Origin: Mycolicibacterium neoaurum ATCC 25795
GTDB taxonomy: Bacteria; Actinomycetota; Actinomycetes; Mycobacteriales; Mycobacteriaceae
Assembly (NCBI RefSeq): GCF_000691525.1
Contig: NZ_JMDW01000012.1
Coordinates: forward strand, 298,475-362,474
Direction: 5' to 3'
DNA: 64,000 bases
The notes under the pieces were generated by a model. It saw only the letters and a program-made list of their open reading frames with translations, was not told the DNA's origin and did not search any database. Shown piece by piece: positions 45,552-53,255 of this stretch (positions within the stretch are counted from its first letter, which is position 1; each line of letters starts with the position of its first letter). The position numbers and the translations under genes were made by a program.

Positions 45552-47026
45552 TTGACGAGCCGCCTCTCCAGCCGGTCGGACAGTTTGGTCAGCGCCATGA
45601 TGACGATGAAGTAGATGATGCCGACGATCAGCCACATCTCGAACGCCTTGTAGTTGCCCGCGATGATGATGCGCCCGCTCTGGGTCAACTCGGCGATGCC
45701 GAGCACCGACAGGATCGAGGTGTCCTTGAGGGTGATCACGAACTGGTTGATGTACGACGGGATCATGGTCCTGATCGCTTGGGGCAGGATGACTTTGCGC
45801 ATCGTCGGCAGGTAGCCGATGCCCAGGCTGCGGGCGGCTTCCATCTGGCCCTTGTCGACCGAGAGGATGCCACCGCGGACGATCTCGGTCATGTACGCGC
45901 CCGCGTTGAGCGAGAGCGTGATGATGCCCGCTGTCACCGCCGACATCTGGAAGCCCATCGTCGCCGGGATACCGAAGTAGATGAAGAAGGCCTGCACCAA
46001 CAGCGGTGTCCCGCGGAAGATGTCGACGAAGGTGGTGCCGATCGCGCGCAACCAGATCGACCGCGACACCCTGGCCAACCCGAAGATCACGCCGAGGATG
46101 AGGGCGAAGAAGATCGATACGACGGTCAGGAAGACTGTCATCTTCAAGCCCGCCAACAGCATCGGTGCGGTGCTCTTGATCAGACCGAAGATCGAATCGT
46201 CGGCGGTGGATGCCTGCTCGCCGAGGTAGGTCTGCAGGATCTCGTCATAGCGGCCTTGGGCCTTCAGATTCTCCAGTCCGGCGTTGAACTTCTGCAGCAG
46301 TTCGGCGTTCTGGCCCTTGTTGACCGCGAATCCGTAACCGGTGGGGTCCTCCTTGGGCGTCACGGTCTTGAACCCGTTGCCTTGGGCGATGCCGTACAGC
46401 AGCACGGGGTAATCCTCGAAGACCGCCACCGAGTTCCCGGTCTTGACCTCGTCGAACATCGTCGACGAGTCGGCGAAGGAGACGACCTGGAAGCCGTACT
46501 GATCCTTGATCGAGTTGGCGAAATCCGAGCCCTGGGTGCCGTTCTTCACCGATACCCGCTTACCGCGCAGGTCGTCGTAGGACTTGATGTCCTCGTTGTC
46601 CTTGAGAACGGCCATCTGGACGCCGGATTCGAAATAGGGATCCGAGAAGTCGAAAACCTTCTTGCGTTCATCGGTGATCGACATGCCGGCGATCACACCG
46701 TCGACCTGGTTGGCCTGCACCGCTTGGAGTGCGGCATCGAAACCCAGCGGTTTGATGTCGACGTTGAAGCCCTGGTCCTCACCGATGGCCCGGATCAGAT
46801 CCATGTCGATACCGACGAACTCACCGCTGGCATTCTGGAACTCGAACGGCGCGAACGTGGTATCGGTGGCGATGGTGTACGTCTCGCCTTCGGCTGCTGC
46901 GGTTGCCGGCATGAGCAGGGTGGCCCCGAACAGGGCGACGAGCAGACCCGCGATCAGCGCGGTGAGCCGATTCCTTCGCCGGGTCGGTGGGTAAGGCCTA
47001 CAACCCGACGAACTATCGGCTCGCAT
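45548..47026 (-). CDS. Fused amino acid-binding protein and permease (GlnH-GlnP)
   Basis: A 492-residue fusion. A basic signal segment (RRRNRLTALIAGLLVALFGATLLMPATAAAEG) leads to an SBP_bac_3 domain (about 47-280; YTIATDTTFAPFEFQNASGEFVGIDMDL). A permease domain follows (about 290-490) with the EAA-type loop MEAARSLGIGYLPTMRKVILPQA. The binding domain is thus tethered outside next to the channel. Together with GlnQ it forms a glutamine/polar amino acid importer. ATG 47026 has CGGGAGATC upstream. Confidence 0.93.
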   Translation of the reverse strand: MRADSSSGCRPYPPTRRRNRLTALIAGLLVALFGATLLMPATAAAEGETYTIATDTTFAPFEFQNASGEFVGIDMDLIRAIGEDQGFNVDIKPLGFDAALQAVQANQVDGVIAGMSITDERKKVFDFSDPYFESGVQMAVLKDNEDIKSYDDLRGKRVSVKNGTQGSDFANSIKDQYGFQVVSFADSSTMFDEVKTGNSVAVFEDYPVLLYGIAQGNGFKTVTPKEDPTGYGFAVNKGQNAELLQKFNAGLENLKAQGRYDEILQTYLGEQASTADDSIFGLIKSTAPMLLAGLKMTVFLTVVSIFFALILGVIFGLARVSRSIWLRAIGTTFVDIFRGTPLLVQAFFIYFGIPATMGFQMSAVTAGIITLSLNAGAYMTEIVRGGILSVDKGQMEAARSLGIGYLPTMRKVILPQAIRTMIPSYINQFVITLKDTSILSVLGIAELTQSGRIIIAGNYKAFEMWLIVGIIYFIVIMALTKLSDRLERRLVK

Positions 47027-47145
47027 GTGTTGATCTCCCGTCCGGTGTGCTGTGACGGGTTCACGCTATCGTCCGTCGCCCGCATCTGCGCGCGATCCCG
47101 GGACAAGTCGCGCGTCGACCCCACCCCGATTGCCGCCGAACATGA

Positions 47146-47185
47146 ACCGGCCGGGGCGGCAGTCTGGGCTGCCACCCCGGCCGGT
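47146..47185 (-). terminator. Hairpin after hendecad-repeat gene 1
   Basis: A 17-bp stem (47146-47162 with 47169-47185, one C/T change that still allows G-U pairing) lies 22 bp beyond the stop at 47207. It separates the gene from glnHP. Confidence 0.7.
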
Positions 47186-47206
47186 ATCGCACAGCGGCCG
47201 CCGAAC

Positions 47207-47650
47207 TCAGCCGCCGAACAGACCACCGATGTTGCGCACCAGGTTGCCGCCGGCCTCGCCGGCATTGCGGATCAGGTCGGCGCCCGACCGGTTGATGTTC
47301 TGGGTCAGATCATTGGTGAATCGCCCACCGTTCACCAACAGATCCGTGCCGACCTGACCGAGATTGCGTTGCAGGTCGCTGCCGGCCCGGCCTGCATTGA
47401 TCTGCAGATCGCTGCCGAACCTGCCGATATTGCGGACCAGGTTGTCACCGAACTGGCCGGCTTCCTCGGGGGTCAGCGCCGCCGCTGCCGCCGAGCGGGT
47501 GGATACGCGGGCGTTCTCCGACGACGAACCGTCGTCGGCCGCAGCCGTTCCCGCGCCCGCAACGGCCATACCGACGCTTATCGCACCGGCCGCGCCGGTG
47601 AGCATCAACGTTTTGAGCATCTTGTCGATCCCCCTGATGTTGCGATCCAT
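47207..47650 (-). CDS. Secreted hendecad (11-residue) repeat protein 1
   Basis: A 147-residue exported protein of no family I recognise. The signal region (MLKTLMLTGAAGAISVGMAV to about residue 38, GTAAA) is followed by a short Ser/Ala linker. Seven consecutive 11-residue repeats (65-141) have consensus G-x-[FVA]-G-x-[DN]-L-x-x-N-x, for example GRFGSDLQINA and GQVGTDLLVNG. Hydrophobic positions 3, 7 and 11 would align on one face of a helix. The ATG at 47650 is chosen because GGAGGGAGG precedes it and because TTTGCTG lies exactly 21 nt upstream, as in the paralogue. ATG 47620 is an alternative. Confidence 0.8.
   Translation of the reverse strand: MDRNIRGIDKMLKTLMLTGAAGAISVGMAVAGAGTAAADDGSSSENARVSTRSAAAAALTPEEAGQFGDNLVRNIGRFGSDLQINAGRAGSDLQRNLGQVGTDLLVNGGRFTNDLTQNINRSGADLIRNAGEAGGNLVRNIGGLFGG
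47210..47458 (-). repeat. 33-nt tandem repeats coding the hendecads of gene 1
   Basis: Seven 33-nt units, degenerate at the DNA level but in register, encode residues 65-141 and a partial GGLFGG end. Confidence 0.75.
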
Positions 47651-47869
47651 GACATGCCTCCCTCCAGCAAACCCCCCACGCACCGCCCGAGACCGACCCG
47701 ATGAGTGTGGCGTAGATCATATTGACGCTCAGAGAAGTGCCCATGGTCGCGAGGATCCAAACCACAAATTTCTTTGCTATGCCGAGTGAGCGTGCTAGCT
47801 AAACTCAGCCGGAGAGCCAGGAACTTCTCGTCTCCACCAGTGCATACGGTGATCATGAACATCAGCAAG

Positions 47870-47889
47870 AATTTTCGCTAGCGAAAATT
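47870..47889. promoter_or_regulatory. 20-bp perfect palindrome upstream of hendecad gene 1
   Basis: AATTTTCGCTAGCGAAAATT is fully self-complementary and AT-rich in a GC-rich genome, 220 bp upstream of the start codon. Its size and symmetry suit a dimeric repressor or activator site; no regulator is identified. Confidence 0.5.
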
Positions 47890-48031
47890 GCGGTGTTATC
47901 AGGGCGTTCCCCCCTCGCCACCGGCCGCAGTACCACGAGCAGCACGGGCCAAGCGCCGCCGGCGATCCGGACCCACCACCCTGCCACCCTGATTCAGCAA
48001 ACCTCAGTCCACCGCGGGCCACAGACAGCAA

Positions 48032-48063
48032 AGCGGGCAGCGGGGATATCCCCACTGCCCGCT
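48032..48063 (-). terminator. Hairpin after hendecad-repeat gene 2
   Basis: AGCGGGCAG (48032-48040) pairs with CTGCCCGCT (48055-48063) around an inner GGGGATATCCCC palindrome. It lies 15 bp beyond the stop at 48078. Confidence 0.75.
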
Positions 48064-48077
48064 GTCGCGTCGCAGGA

Positions 48078-48530
48078 TCAGCGACCGAATGACCCCAGAC
48101 CGTTGAAGAGGTCGGTGCCGAACTGGCCGAGCTGCTGCTGGGCATTGGTACCGACGGTGCCGCCGTTGATCAGTCCGTCGGTGCCGACCCGGCCGAGCCC
48201 TTGCTGGGCGTCGGTGCCCACCTGACCGAGCCCTTGCTGCGCATCGCTTCCGACGGTGCCGCCGTTGACCAGCACGTTGCTGCCGACGGTGCCGCCGTTG
48301 ATCTGCAGGTTGCTTCCGAACTTGCCGATGTTCTGGGTGAGGTTCGTTCCGAACTGCCCCAGGCGCTGCGACGGCGAGGTGCTCGCACCCTGCTGCGACG
48401 AGGTTTGCCCGGTATCCGCTGCGGCGGTCGCGGCGGTCACGGTGGCCGCGCCCATCGCGAGTGCGATCCCACCCCCGGCCACGACGGTCGCGGCAACCAT
48501 GCGGATGGACTTCCCCTGACGTCGGTACAT
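48078..48530 (-). CDS. Secreted hendecad (11-residue) repeat protein 2
   Basis: A 150-residue exported paralogue of the 47207 gene. The signal peptide has a basic start (MYRRQGKSIR), a hydrophobic core (VAATVVAGGGIALAMGAATV) and a likely cut near TAAADT. From residue 58 to 145 there are eight complete 11-residue repeats plus a partial GSFGR, with consensus G-x-[FV]-G-[ST]-[DN]-x-x-x-x-x. Examples are GKFGSNLQING and GQVGTDAQQGL. No cysteines or known domain are present. ATG 48530 has GGGAGATC upstream. Function unknown. Confidence 0.82.
   Translation of the reverse strand: MYRRQGKSIRMVAATVVAGGGIALAMGAATVTAATAAADTGQTSSQQGASTSPSQRLGQFGTNLTQNIGKFGSNLQINGGTVGSNVLVNGGTVGSDAQQGLGQVGTDAQQGLGRVGTDGLINGGTVGTNAQQQLGQFGTDLFNGLGSFGR
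48081..48359 (-). repeat. 33-nt tandem repeats coding the hendecads of gene 2
   Basis: Eight 33-nt units and a partial ninth, in frame. Some neighbouring units are near-identical at the DNA level (the two GTDAQQGL-type units), suggesting recent unit duplication. Confidence 0.78.
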
Positions 48531-48971
48531 GTTGATCTCCCTTTCAGCAAATTCCCCAACCAACACAGAAAAGTTAACACGAACGTTGCGGACTAGACCA
48601 GACCCCTGATCGATTTTTCCGGAATCCCAGCTTGCGCAGCCGAAAATTTCTTTGCTGGTTGGCCACCAACTGAGACGCCCTTTGATTGGGCGTCGACGGT
48701 AAAAGCCCATGTCAGCGGCTCAAAACCGTGACACGTCCGGACTGTATGAACGTTGCCGATCGGTCGAACGCTCGCCGCAAAACTCAGCCGGATCACAATT
48801 TGCTAACAGCACATTTTCAAGATCGAGGGGCCGCATTCAGCAAAGACTTCGTGAAGGGTGCGCGGTCAACCGCCAGCCGACCGGGTCGGCCGGCGCCGAG
48901 AGCAGGCAATCGCGAAGGCCTCCGGCTGGTGCCGTCGAACCCCGTCATGGCGAAGCTGCAGAGATGGATTG
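48531..48971. other. Long upstream region of hendecad gene 2
   Basis: This 441-bp stretch has no supported gene. It holds AAATTTCTTTGCT at 48644-48656 (114 bp before the start codon, against 116 bp in gene 1), AAACTCAGCCGGA at 48780-48792, and several TTTGCTG/CAGCAAA motifs (48545, 48652, 48838 areas). The GC content is locally lower than in flanking genes. Confidence 0.65.
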
Positions 48972-50528
48972 CTAGCGGCCCCGGGCCATGGTGATCTTCA
49001 CGCCGACCCACGGCACCCACATCATGTAGCCGTTCTGGAAGTCCACCCGGGTGCCTCCGTAGGTCCATCGCTCGGAGACCGTGGCCAGACCCAGGGCAGG
49101 AACCCAGTTGCGGGCGAATTCGCCGCTGGCCCACTGCGCCCCGGTCGCCGGTGAGTACCAGACGCGCATGGGCTGCCAACCCCCGAAATCCTGGTACCCG
49201 TCCTTGAACGTGGTGAGGGGCATCCCCGCGTTGCGCGAGCGCGCGAGATCGCTGACCGCCGTCGGAGACGAGATGAACTTCCCGGGCGCCGTCTCCCACA
49301 ACGTGCCTAGCGTCCACTGCTGGGTCCAGATCCGCTGCGCATCGGAGTAGACCGGACTGAGCACCTCGCCGAGGGTCGGATCGGCGTGCGCGGCGAACCT
49401 GGTGTAGACCGCACGCGGACCTGGCCGCGACCGCAGCAGGCGCTGCGCGGATTTGGGAGTCCAGTCGGACCGGTAGATACCGAACCGCTCGTCGTCATTC
49501 CCACTGCCGCTGTTGAGATCCCGGGTGGTGTAGAGCAACAGTGGACCGGCGTAGGGCAGCTCCTGCCACGCACTCATCACATCGGCGATGAAGTCTGCCT
49601 GATGGGCGTCGCTGGCCCGGTTGCTCGGTAGTCCGTACTCCGTCACCCAGATCTTGCGGGCACCGTCACCGTTGGCCAGCATCACCCGCCGCATCCGAAC
49701 CAGTTGCTCCACCGGTGAGTCCGGCTGCAGCATCCCCTCGGAGAACTTCATGGTGTAGCTGTACGGGTGATATGACAAGGCATCGAAAAATGGCTTCGCG
49801 CCGTTGGCATACATCCTGTCCAGAAAGGTCACCGGGTCAATGGTCAACGGACCCCACGACTTTCCGGAACCGAGGACACCACCGACAATTACGGCCGCCG
49901 GATCGGCGGCCTTGATTCTCGGGTATGCGGCTTTCAACAGTGCGGTATACCCTGCCGGATCGGGAAATGGCGTGTACCCGGTGAAACCGTTGGGCTCGTT
50001 CCACACCTCATATGCGGCTATTTTGCCGCGATAGCGCTCAGCGACGCGGCCGGTGAACGAACCATAGGCCTCCGGCGAGGATGGCCGTGCGTGCGGCGGC
50101 AGCGATCCGACGGACATCGCCCACCATGGGGTCGACGTGATGCAGGCGATGATCGTGATCCCCGCGGCCGACGCCGCCTGCACCACTCGGTCGGCGCGCG
50201 ACCAGTCCATCCGGCCCTTGATCGCCTCCACTCCGGCCCACGGGATGCCGATGCGGACCAGGCGGATACCGTCGGCGACCCACCGCTGGACGGTCTGGGC
50301 CACCAGCGGCTCGTCGTAGAAGTAGATCTGGGAGTCAGCGAATCCCACGGTGGTTGCCGAAAAGCTCAGTGGATGCACGTCCTCGGCGATGACCTGCCGG
50401 GGCCGCTGTGAGGTCGGCACCGACACCAGCGCGGTGACGCAGAGCGCCGAAACAATGGCACCCGCACCCGTTCGCCACATTTTACGGCGCGGAAATATCC
50501 TTTTACGGCGCACCGTAAAACCACTCAT
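48972..50528 (-). CDS. Exported glycoside hydrolase (GH5/GH39-like) with C-terminal LGFP-type repeats
   Basis: A 518-residue protein. The N-terminus is arginine-rich (VRRKRIFPRRKMWR), then a signal helix (GAGAIVSALCVTALVSVP). The TIM-barrel domain (about 58-400) has acid/base E178 in VWNEPNG and nucleophile E297 in VTEYGLPS, with SYHPYSY between. The C-terminal ~110 residues (VWYSPATGAQWASGEF, LGLATVSERW, DFQNGYMMW) resemble LGFP repeats that attach proteins to the mycolic-acid wall. Clan A beta-glycosidase or cellulase-like activity is expected; the substrate is unknown. ATG 50528 places the start just before the basic signal region. Confidence 0.85.
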   Translation of the reverse strand: MSGFTVRRKRIFPRRKMWRTGAGAIVSALCVTALVSVPTSQRPRQVIAEDVHPLSFSATTVGFADSQIYFYDEPLVAQTVQRWVADGIRLVRIGIPWAGVEAIKGRMDWSRADRVVQAASAAGITIIACITSTPWWAMSVGSLPPHARPSSPEAYGSFTGRVAERYRGKIAAYEVWNEPNGFTGYTPFPDPAGYTALLKAAYPRIKAADPAAVIVGGVLGSGKSWGPLTIDPVTFLDRMYANGAKPFFDALSYHPYSYTMKFSEGMLQPDSPVEQLVRMRRVMLANGDGARKIWVTEYGLPSNRASDAHQADFIADVMSAWQELPYAGPLLLYTTRDLNSGSGNDDERFGIYRSDWTPKSAQRLLRSRPGPRAVYTRFAAHADPTLGEVLSPVYSDAQRIWTQQWTLGTLWETAPGKFISSPTAVSDLARSRNAGMPLTTFKDGYQDFGGWQPMRVWYSPATGAQWASGEFARNWVPALGLATVSERWTYGGTRVDFQNGYMMWVPWVGVKITMARGR

Positions 50529-50610
50529 TTCGACCTTTCCCGAATTTGTGTTCTTTGTAACGGAAAATGGGCCATACCGACCGCACCCAATTCGGCGTGT
50601 CGAGATCCCG

Positions 50611-50678
50611 GCGGCACCGCCGCCGGCCCATCCCCGCGGCACCGCCGCCAGCCCATCCCCGCGGCACCGCCGCCGCGG
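50611..50678. repeat. 25-bp tandem repeat, 2.7 copies
   Basis: Two full units (50611-50635, 50636-50660, one base different) and a partial third of GCGGCACCGCCGCC...CCCATCCCC lie in the 172-bp gap between the divergent glycosidase and acyltransferase genes, immediately upstream of the latter. Confidence 0.75.
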
Positions 50679-50700
50679 CCGTCCGTACCCTGAGGGCATC

Positions 50701-51855
50701 ATGCGTGTGACAGCCGATGCGGGGCCGCGGGCGCCGCAACGGGTGGCCGCCCTGACCGGTCTGCGAGCGCCGGCCGCCCTGCTCATCGTCGCCACACATG
50801 CCGCGTTCGGAACCGGCCAGCTGACTCACGGGTACCTGGGCGCGCTGTATGCCCGCCTCGAGGTCGGTGTTCCGGTCTTCTTCGCGCTGTCGGGATATCT
50901 GCTGTTCCGGCCGTGGCTGCTGGCGACTCGCACCGGCGGCCCGGCCCCGTCGGTGACCCGCTACGCCCGCCACCGGGTGCGACGCATCGCACCGGCATAC
51001 CTGGTGACGGTGCTGATTGCGTACGCGCTCTACACATTTCGGGACGCCGGCCCCAACCCGGGGCACACCTGGGCCGGGCTGCTACACCATCTGACGCTGA
51101 CCCAGATCTATCCGCCCATGGCGGTGCTGCACCAGGGCCTCACCCAGATGTGGAGCCTGGCGGTGGAGGTGGCGTTTTATGCGGTTCTGCCACTGTTGGC
51201 CGGTCTGCTGCTGACCTTGCTGTGCCGGCGGGCCTGGCGGCCGGGCCTGCTGCTGGTGGGGCTGGCCCTGTTGGGTGCGGTGACGCCGGTGTGGCTGTGG
51301 GTGCAGCACGCGACCGACCTGTTGCCGCCAACGGCCAATATCTGGTTGCCTGCCCACCTGATCCACTTCGTCGGGGGCATGGCGTTGGCGGTGCTGCACG
51401 TCGCGGGGGTGCGCTGCCGCGGAGTGTTCCTGCTACCACTGGCTCCGGTGGCGCTGCTGATCGTGGCACTGCCGATCGCCGGATCGGTGACCACCGCGCC
51501 GGTGCAGCCGAGCGAGGCGATCGTGCGGTCGACGTTGTATGCCGTCGTCGCAGTGGGCCTGCTGGCGCCGCTGGTTCTCGACCCGGACGGGGTGTTCGCC
51601 AGGCTGCTCGGCAGCCGCCCGGTGGTGTGGCTGGGTGAGATCTCCTACGAGATCTTCCTCGTCCACGTGATCCTGATGGAGATCGCGATGTCCTCGGTGC
51701 TGCGGTGGCCGGTGTTCACCGGTTCGATGGTGGGCCTTTTCCTCACCACGCTGGCGCTATCGGTACCGGTTGCCTGGCTGCTGCACCGCTGGACCCGCGT
51801 CCGTCCCGATACCGCCCCCGGCCCGGCACCCGCACAGTCTGTTCAGCCTGTCTGA
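50701..51855 (+). CDS. Acyltransferase family 3 integral membrane protein (Rv0228-like)
   Basis: A 384-residue polytopic acyltransferase-3 protein with about ten helices. The conserved early His lies in LLIVATHAAFGTG; VPVFFALSGYLLFRPW, TQMWSLAVEVAFY and GEISYEIFLVHV are family segments. Such proteins O-acylate sugars or lipids at the cell surface. ATG 50701 follows the 25-bp repeats. The 3' end overlaps the convergent DUF1622 gene by 13 bp. It resembles Rv0228 of M. tuberculosis; the acceptor is unknown. Confidence 0.88.
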   Translation: MRVTADAGPRAPQRVAALTGLRAPAALLIVATHAAFGTGQLTHGYLGALYARLEVGVPVFFALSGYLLFRPWLLATRTGGPAPSVTRYARHRVRRIAPAYLVTVLIAYALYTFRDAGPNPGHTWAGLLHHLTLTQIYPPMAVLHQGLTQMWSLAVEVAFYAVLPLLAGLLLTLLCRRAWRPGLLLVGLALLGAVTPVWLWVQHATDLLPPTANIWLPAHLIHFVGGMALAVLHVAGVRCRGVFLLPLAPVALLIVALPIAGSVTTAPVQPSEAIVRSTLYAVVAVGLLAPLVLDPDGVFARLLGSRPVVWLGEISYEIFLVHVILMEIAMSSVLRWPVFTGSMVGLFLTTLALSVPVAWLLHRWTRVRPDTAPGPAPAQSVQPV

Positions 51856-52202
51856 GTTGGCGTTTCGCCGCGTTGCTGCCACGGCCAGCGGCCACTGATC
51901 TCCAGTTCCAGCGACCAGCTCAGGAAGGTACGGATCAGGACGATCCCGGCGAGCACCGCCACGCTCTCCCAGGTCGGGGTGACCGCCACGGTCCTGATGA
52001 TGTCTGCGGCGACCAGGAGCTCCAACCCCAACAGGATCGAGCGGCCGAGGCGCTGGCGGAAAAAGCGGTATGCGTCTCCGGTCTTTCCCGCCATCCGCCG
52101 AATGGTGGCAGCGGTGGCGATCAGCGCCCCGATCGCGATGACCGCCACGCCGATACCGTCGATCGTCTTGCCGACGATCTCGATGACCTCGTAGAAGCTC
52201 AT
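51843..52202 (-). CDS. DUF1622 membrane protein
   Basis: A 119-residue protein with two or three helices (VGKTIDGIGVAVIAIGALIATAAT, LLGLELLVAADIIRTVAV, VLAGIVLIRTFLSWSLELE). The segments GRSILLGLELLVAADII and IVLIRTFLSWSLE are the DUF1622 signature. It lies 19 bp beyond the CDF transporter stop on the same strand. Function unknown. Confidence 0.88.
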   Translation of the reverse strand: MSFYEVIEIVGKTIDGIGVAVIAIGALIATAATIRRMAGKTGDAYRFFRQRLGRSILLGLELLVAADIIRTVAVTPTWESVAVLAGIVLIRTFLSWSLELEISGRWPWQQRGETPTQTG

Positions 52203-52221
52203 GGCGTCACCGTATTACGGG

Positions 52222-52854
52222 TCAGCCGCAGTGTTGTGCCGCCGCGCAGCAGGTTTGCCCTCGCCATGCCTGCCTGCCCTCTTTGACCGCGACGGCGGCG
52301 ATCACCAGCGCCGCGATCGGATCTGCCCAGCTCAGTCCGAATACTCCGTTGAGGACCAACCCCGCCAGCAGCACCGCAGAAAGATAGGTACACAGCATCG
52401 TCTGCTTGGAATCTGCTACCGCAGAACGTGATCCGAGTTCGCGACCGGCTCGCCGCTGCGCCGACGACAGCACCGGCATGACCGCCAGGCTCAGTGCGGC
52501 GAGCGCGATGCCGATGGGAGAGTGCCTGGGCTCGGTACCGCCGGCAAGGCTGCGTGCGGCGTCCACGGCGACGGTGGCGGCCAGCCCGTAGAAGGCCACC
52601 GCAATCACCCGCAGCGCCACCTTCTCCCGTGACTGCGGATCGGAGCCGGCGAATTGCCAGGCCACCGCGGCCGCGGAGGCAACCTCGATGGTGGAGTCCA
52701 GACCGAAACCGAACAGCGCTGCCGACGACACCCGCATGCCCTCGGTGAGCGCGACGATCGCCTCGATCACGTTGTAGGTGATGGTGATCAGGACGAACAG
52801 CCGGATTCGACGGCTCAGGATCGCGCGTCGTGTGGCGCTGACCGGGACCGCCAT
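52222..52854 (-). CDS. Half-length cation diffusion facilitator (metal efflux)
   Basis: A 210-residue CDF-type membrane protein with about five or six helices. It has the family's N-terminal block (TYNVIEAIVALTEGMRVSSAALFGFGLDSTIEV) and a later SRSAVADSKQTMLCTYLS segment with Asp in place for metal transport. It lacks the usual cytosolic C-terminal domain and ends in a Cys/His tail (TCCAAAQHCG) that could bind metal. The start is fixed by a TGATG overlap with the ArsR-type gene. It presumably exports the metal sensed by that regulator. Confidence 0.85.
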   Translation of the reverse strand: MAVPVSATRRAILSRRIRLFVLITITYNVIEAIVALTEGMRVSSAALFGFGLDSTIEVASAAAVAWQFAGSDPQSREKVALRVIAVAFYGLAATVAVDAARSLAGGTEPRHSPIGIALAALSLAVMPVLSSAQRRAGRELGSRSAVADSKQTMLCTYLSAVLLAGLVLNGVFGLSWADPIAALVIAAVAVKEGRQAWRGQTCCAAAQHCG

Positions 52855-53174
52855 CAGCAGCACGCGCAGTCGCTGCAACATCCCGGGTCCACCGCGAGGA
52901 CCAGGCCCATCAGGTGCTCGAGCGCCCGGCCGATGCGAACGTCGGCGAGTTCGTATCGGGTACGTCGCCCCTCGGATACCGCCACCACCAAACCACAACC
53001 CCGCAAGCAGCTCAGATGGTTGGACAGTATCTGTCGCGAGACACCGAGTCGGTCGGCGAGCTCGGACGGATACCCCGGTCCGCGGAGCAGACTGAGCAGA
53101 ATTTTGCTGCGGGTGCCGTCGGCGAGAGCATGCCCGAAGCGGGCCAGCGCATCGATATGGGTCAGCGTCTGCAC
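52854..53174 (-). CDS. ArsR/SmtB-family metal sensor, CmtR-like
   Basis: A 106-residue winged-helix repressor. The recognition-helix region SNHLSCLRGCGLVVA carries C56 and C60, matching the Cys pair that binds Cd(II)/Pb(II) in M. tuberculosis CmtR. A cysteine-rich C-terminus (99, 100, 103, 105, 106) supplies the third ligand and is richer than in CmtR. It should repress itself and the coupled CDF gene until Cd, Pb or a similar ion binds. GTG 53174 appears leaderless. An inverted repeat lies 10 bp upstream. Confidence 0.9.
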   Translation of the reverse strand: MQTLTHIDALARFGHALADGTRSKILLSLLRGPGYPSELADRLGVSRQILSNHLSCLRGCGLVVAVSEGRRTRYELADVRIGRALEHLMGLVLAVDPGCCSDCACC

Positions 53175-53183
53175 GCGCCTGAC

Positions 53184-53203
53184 AGTACATCGATTTCTGT
53201 ACT
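53184..53203 (-). promoter_or_regulatory. Candidate CmtR-like operator overlapping the promoter
   Basis: AGTACA (53184-53189) and TGTACT (53198-53203) form a perfect inverted repeat with an 8-bp AT-rich centre. On the minus strand TGTACT ends 9 nt before the GTG start, in -10 position, so bound repressor would block transcription. Confidence 0.6.
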
Positions 53204-53255
53204 ATCTAAAGCTCTCCGGTTCCACAGGCGTCGCCCGCGGGGTATACGGTGAGCC

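Larger units (their letters stand above)
47651..48077. other. Intergenic region between the two hendecad-repeat genes
   Basis: This 427-bp gap has no gene I can support. It contains the upstream elements of gene 1: AAATTTCTTTGCT at 47766-47778 and AAACTCAGCCGGA at 47801-47813, both also found upstream of gene 2. It also has a 20-bp perfect palindrome at 47870-47889 and the terminator of gene 2. Confidence 0.65.

Noticed and set aside
43926..47026. Possible prophage remnant around the lysin-like amidase
   Set aside because: Neighbours are an ordinary amino acid importer and DUF3060 gene; no integrase, capsid, tail or holin gene is present.
45779..47704. 641-codon plus-strand open frame across glnHP and hendecad gene 1
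   Set aside because: Antisense shadow; the minus strand has obvious SBP, permease and repeat proteins with proper starts.
47445..47765. Small alternative frame (starting MGTSLSVNMIYATLIGS at about 47742) upstream of hendecad gene 1
   Set aside because: It runs in another frame into the repeat gene and loses coding character; the hydrophobic start alone is not enough to call a gene.
50611..50678. Short direct repeats considered as a CRISPR array
   Set aside because: The units are contiguous without unique spacers, and no cas genes are nearby.
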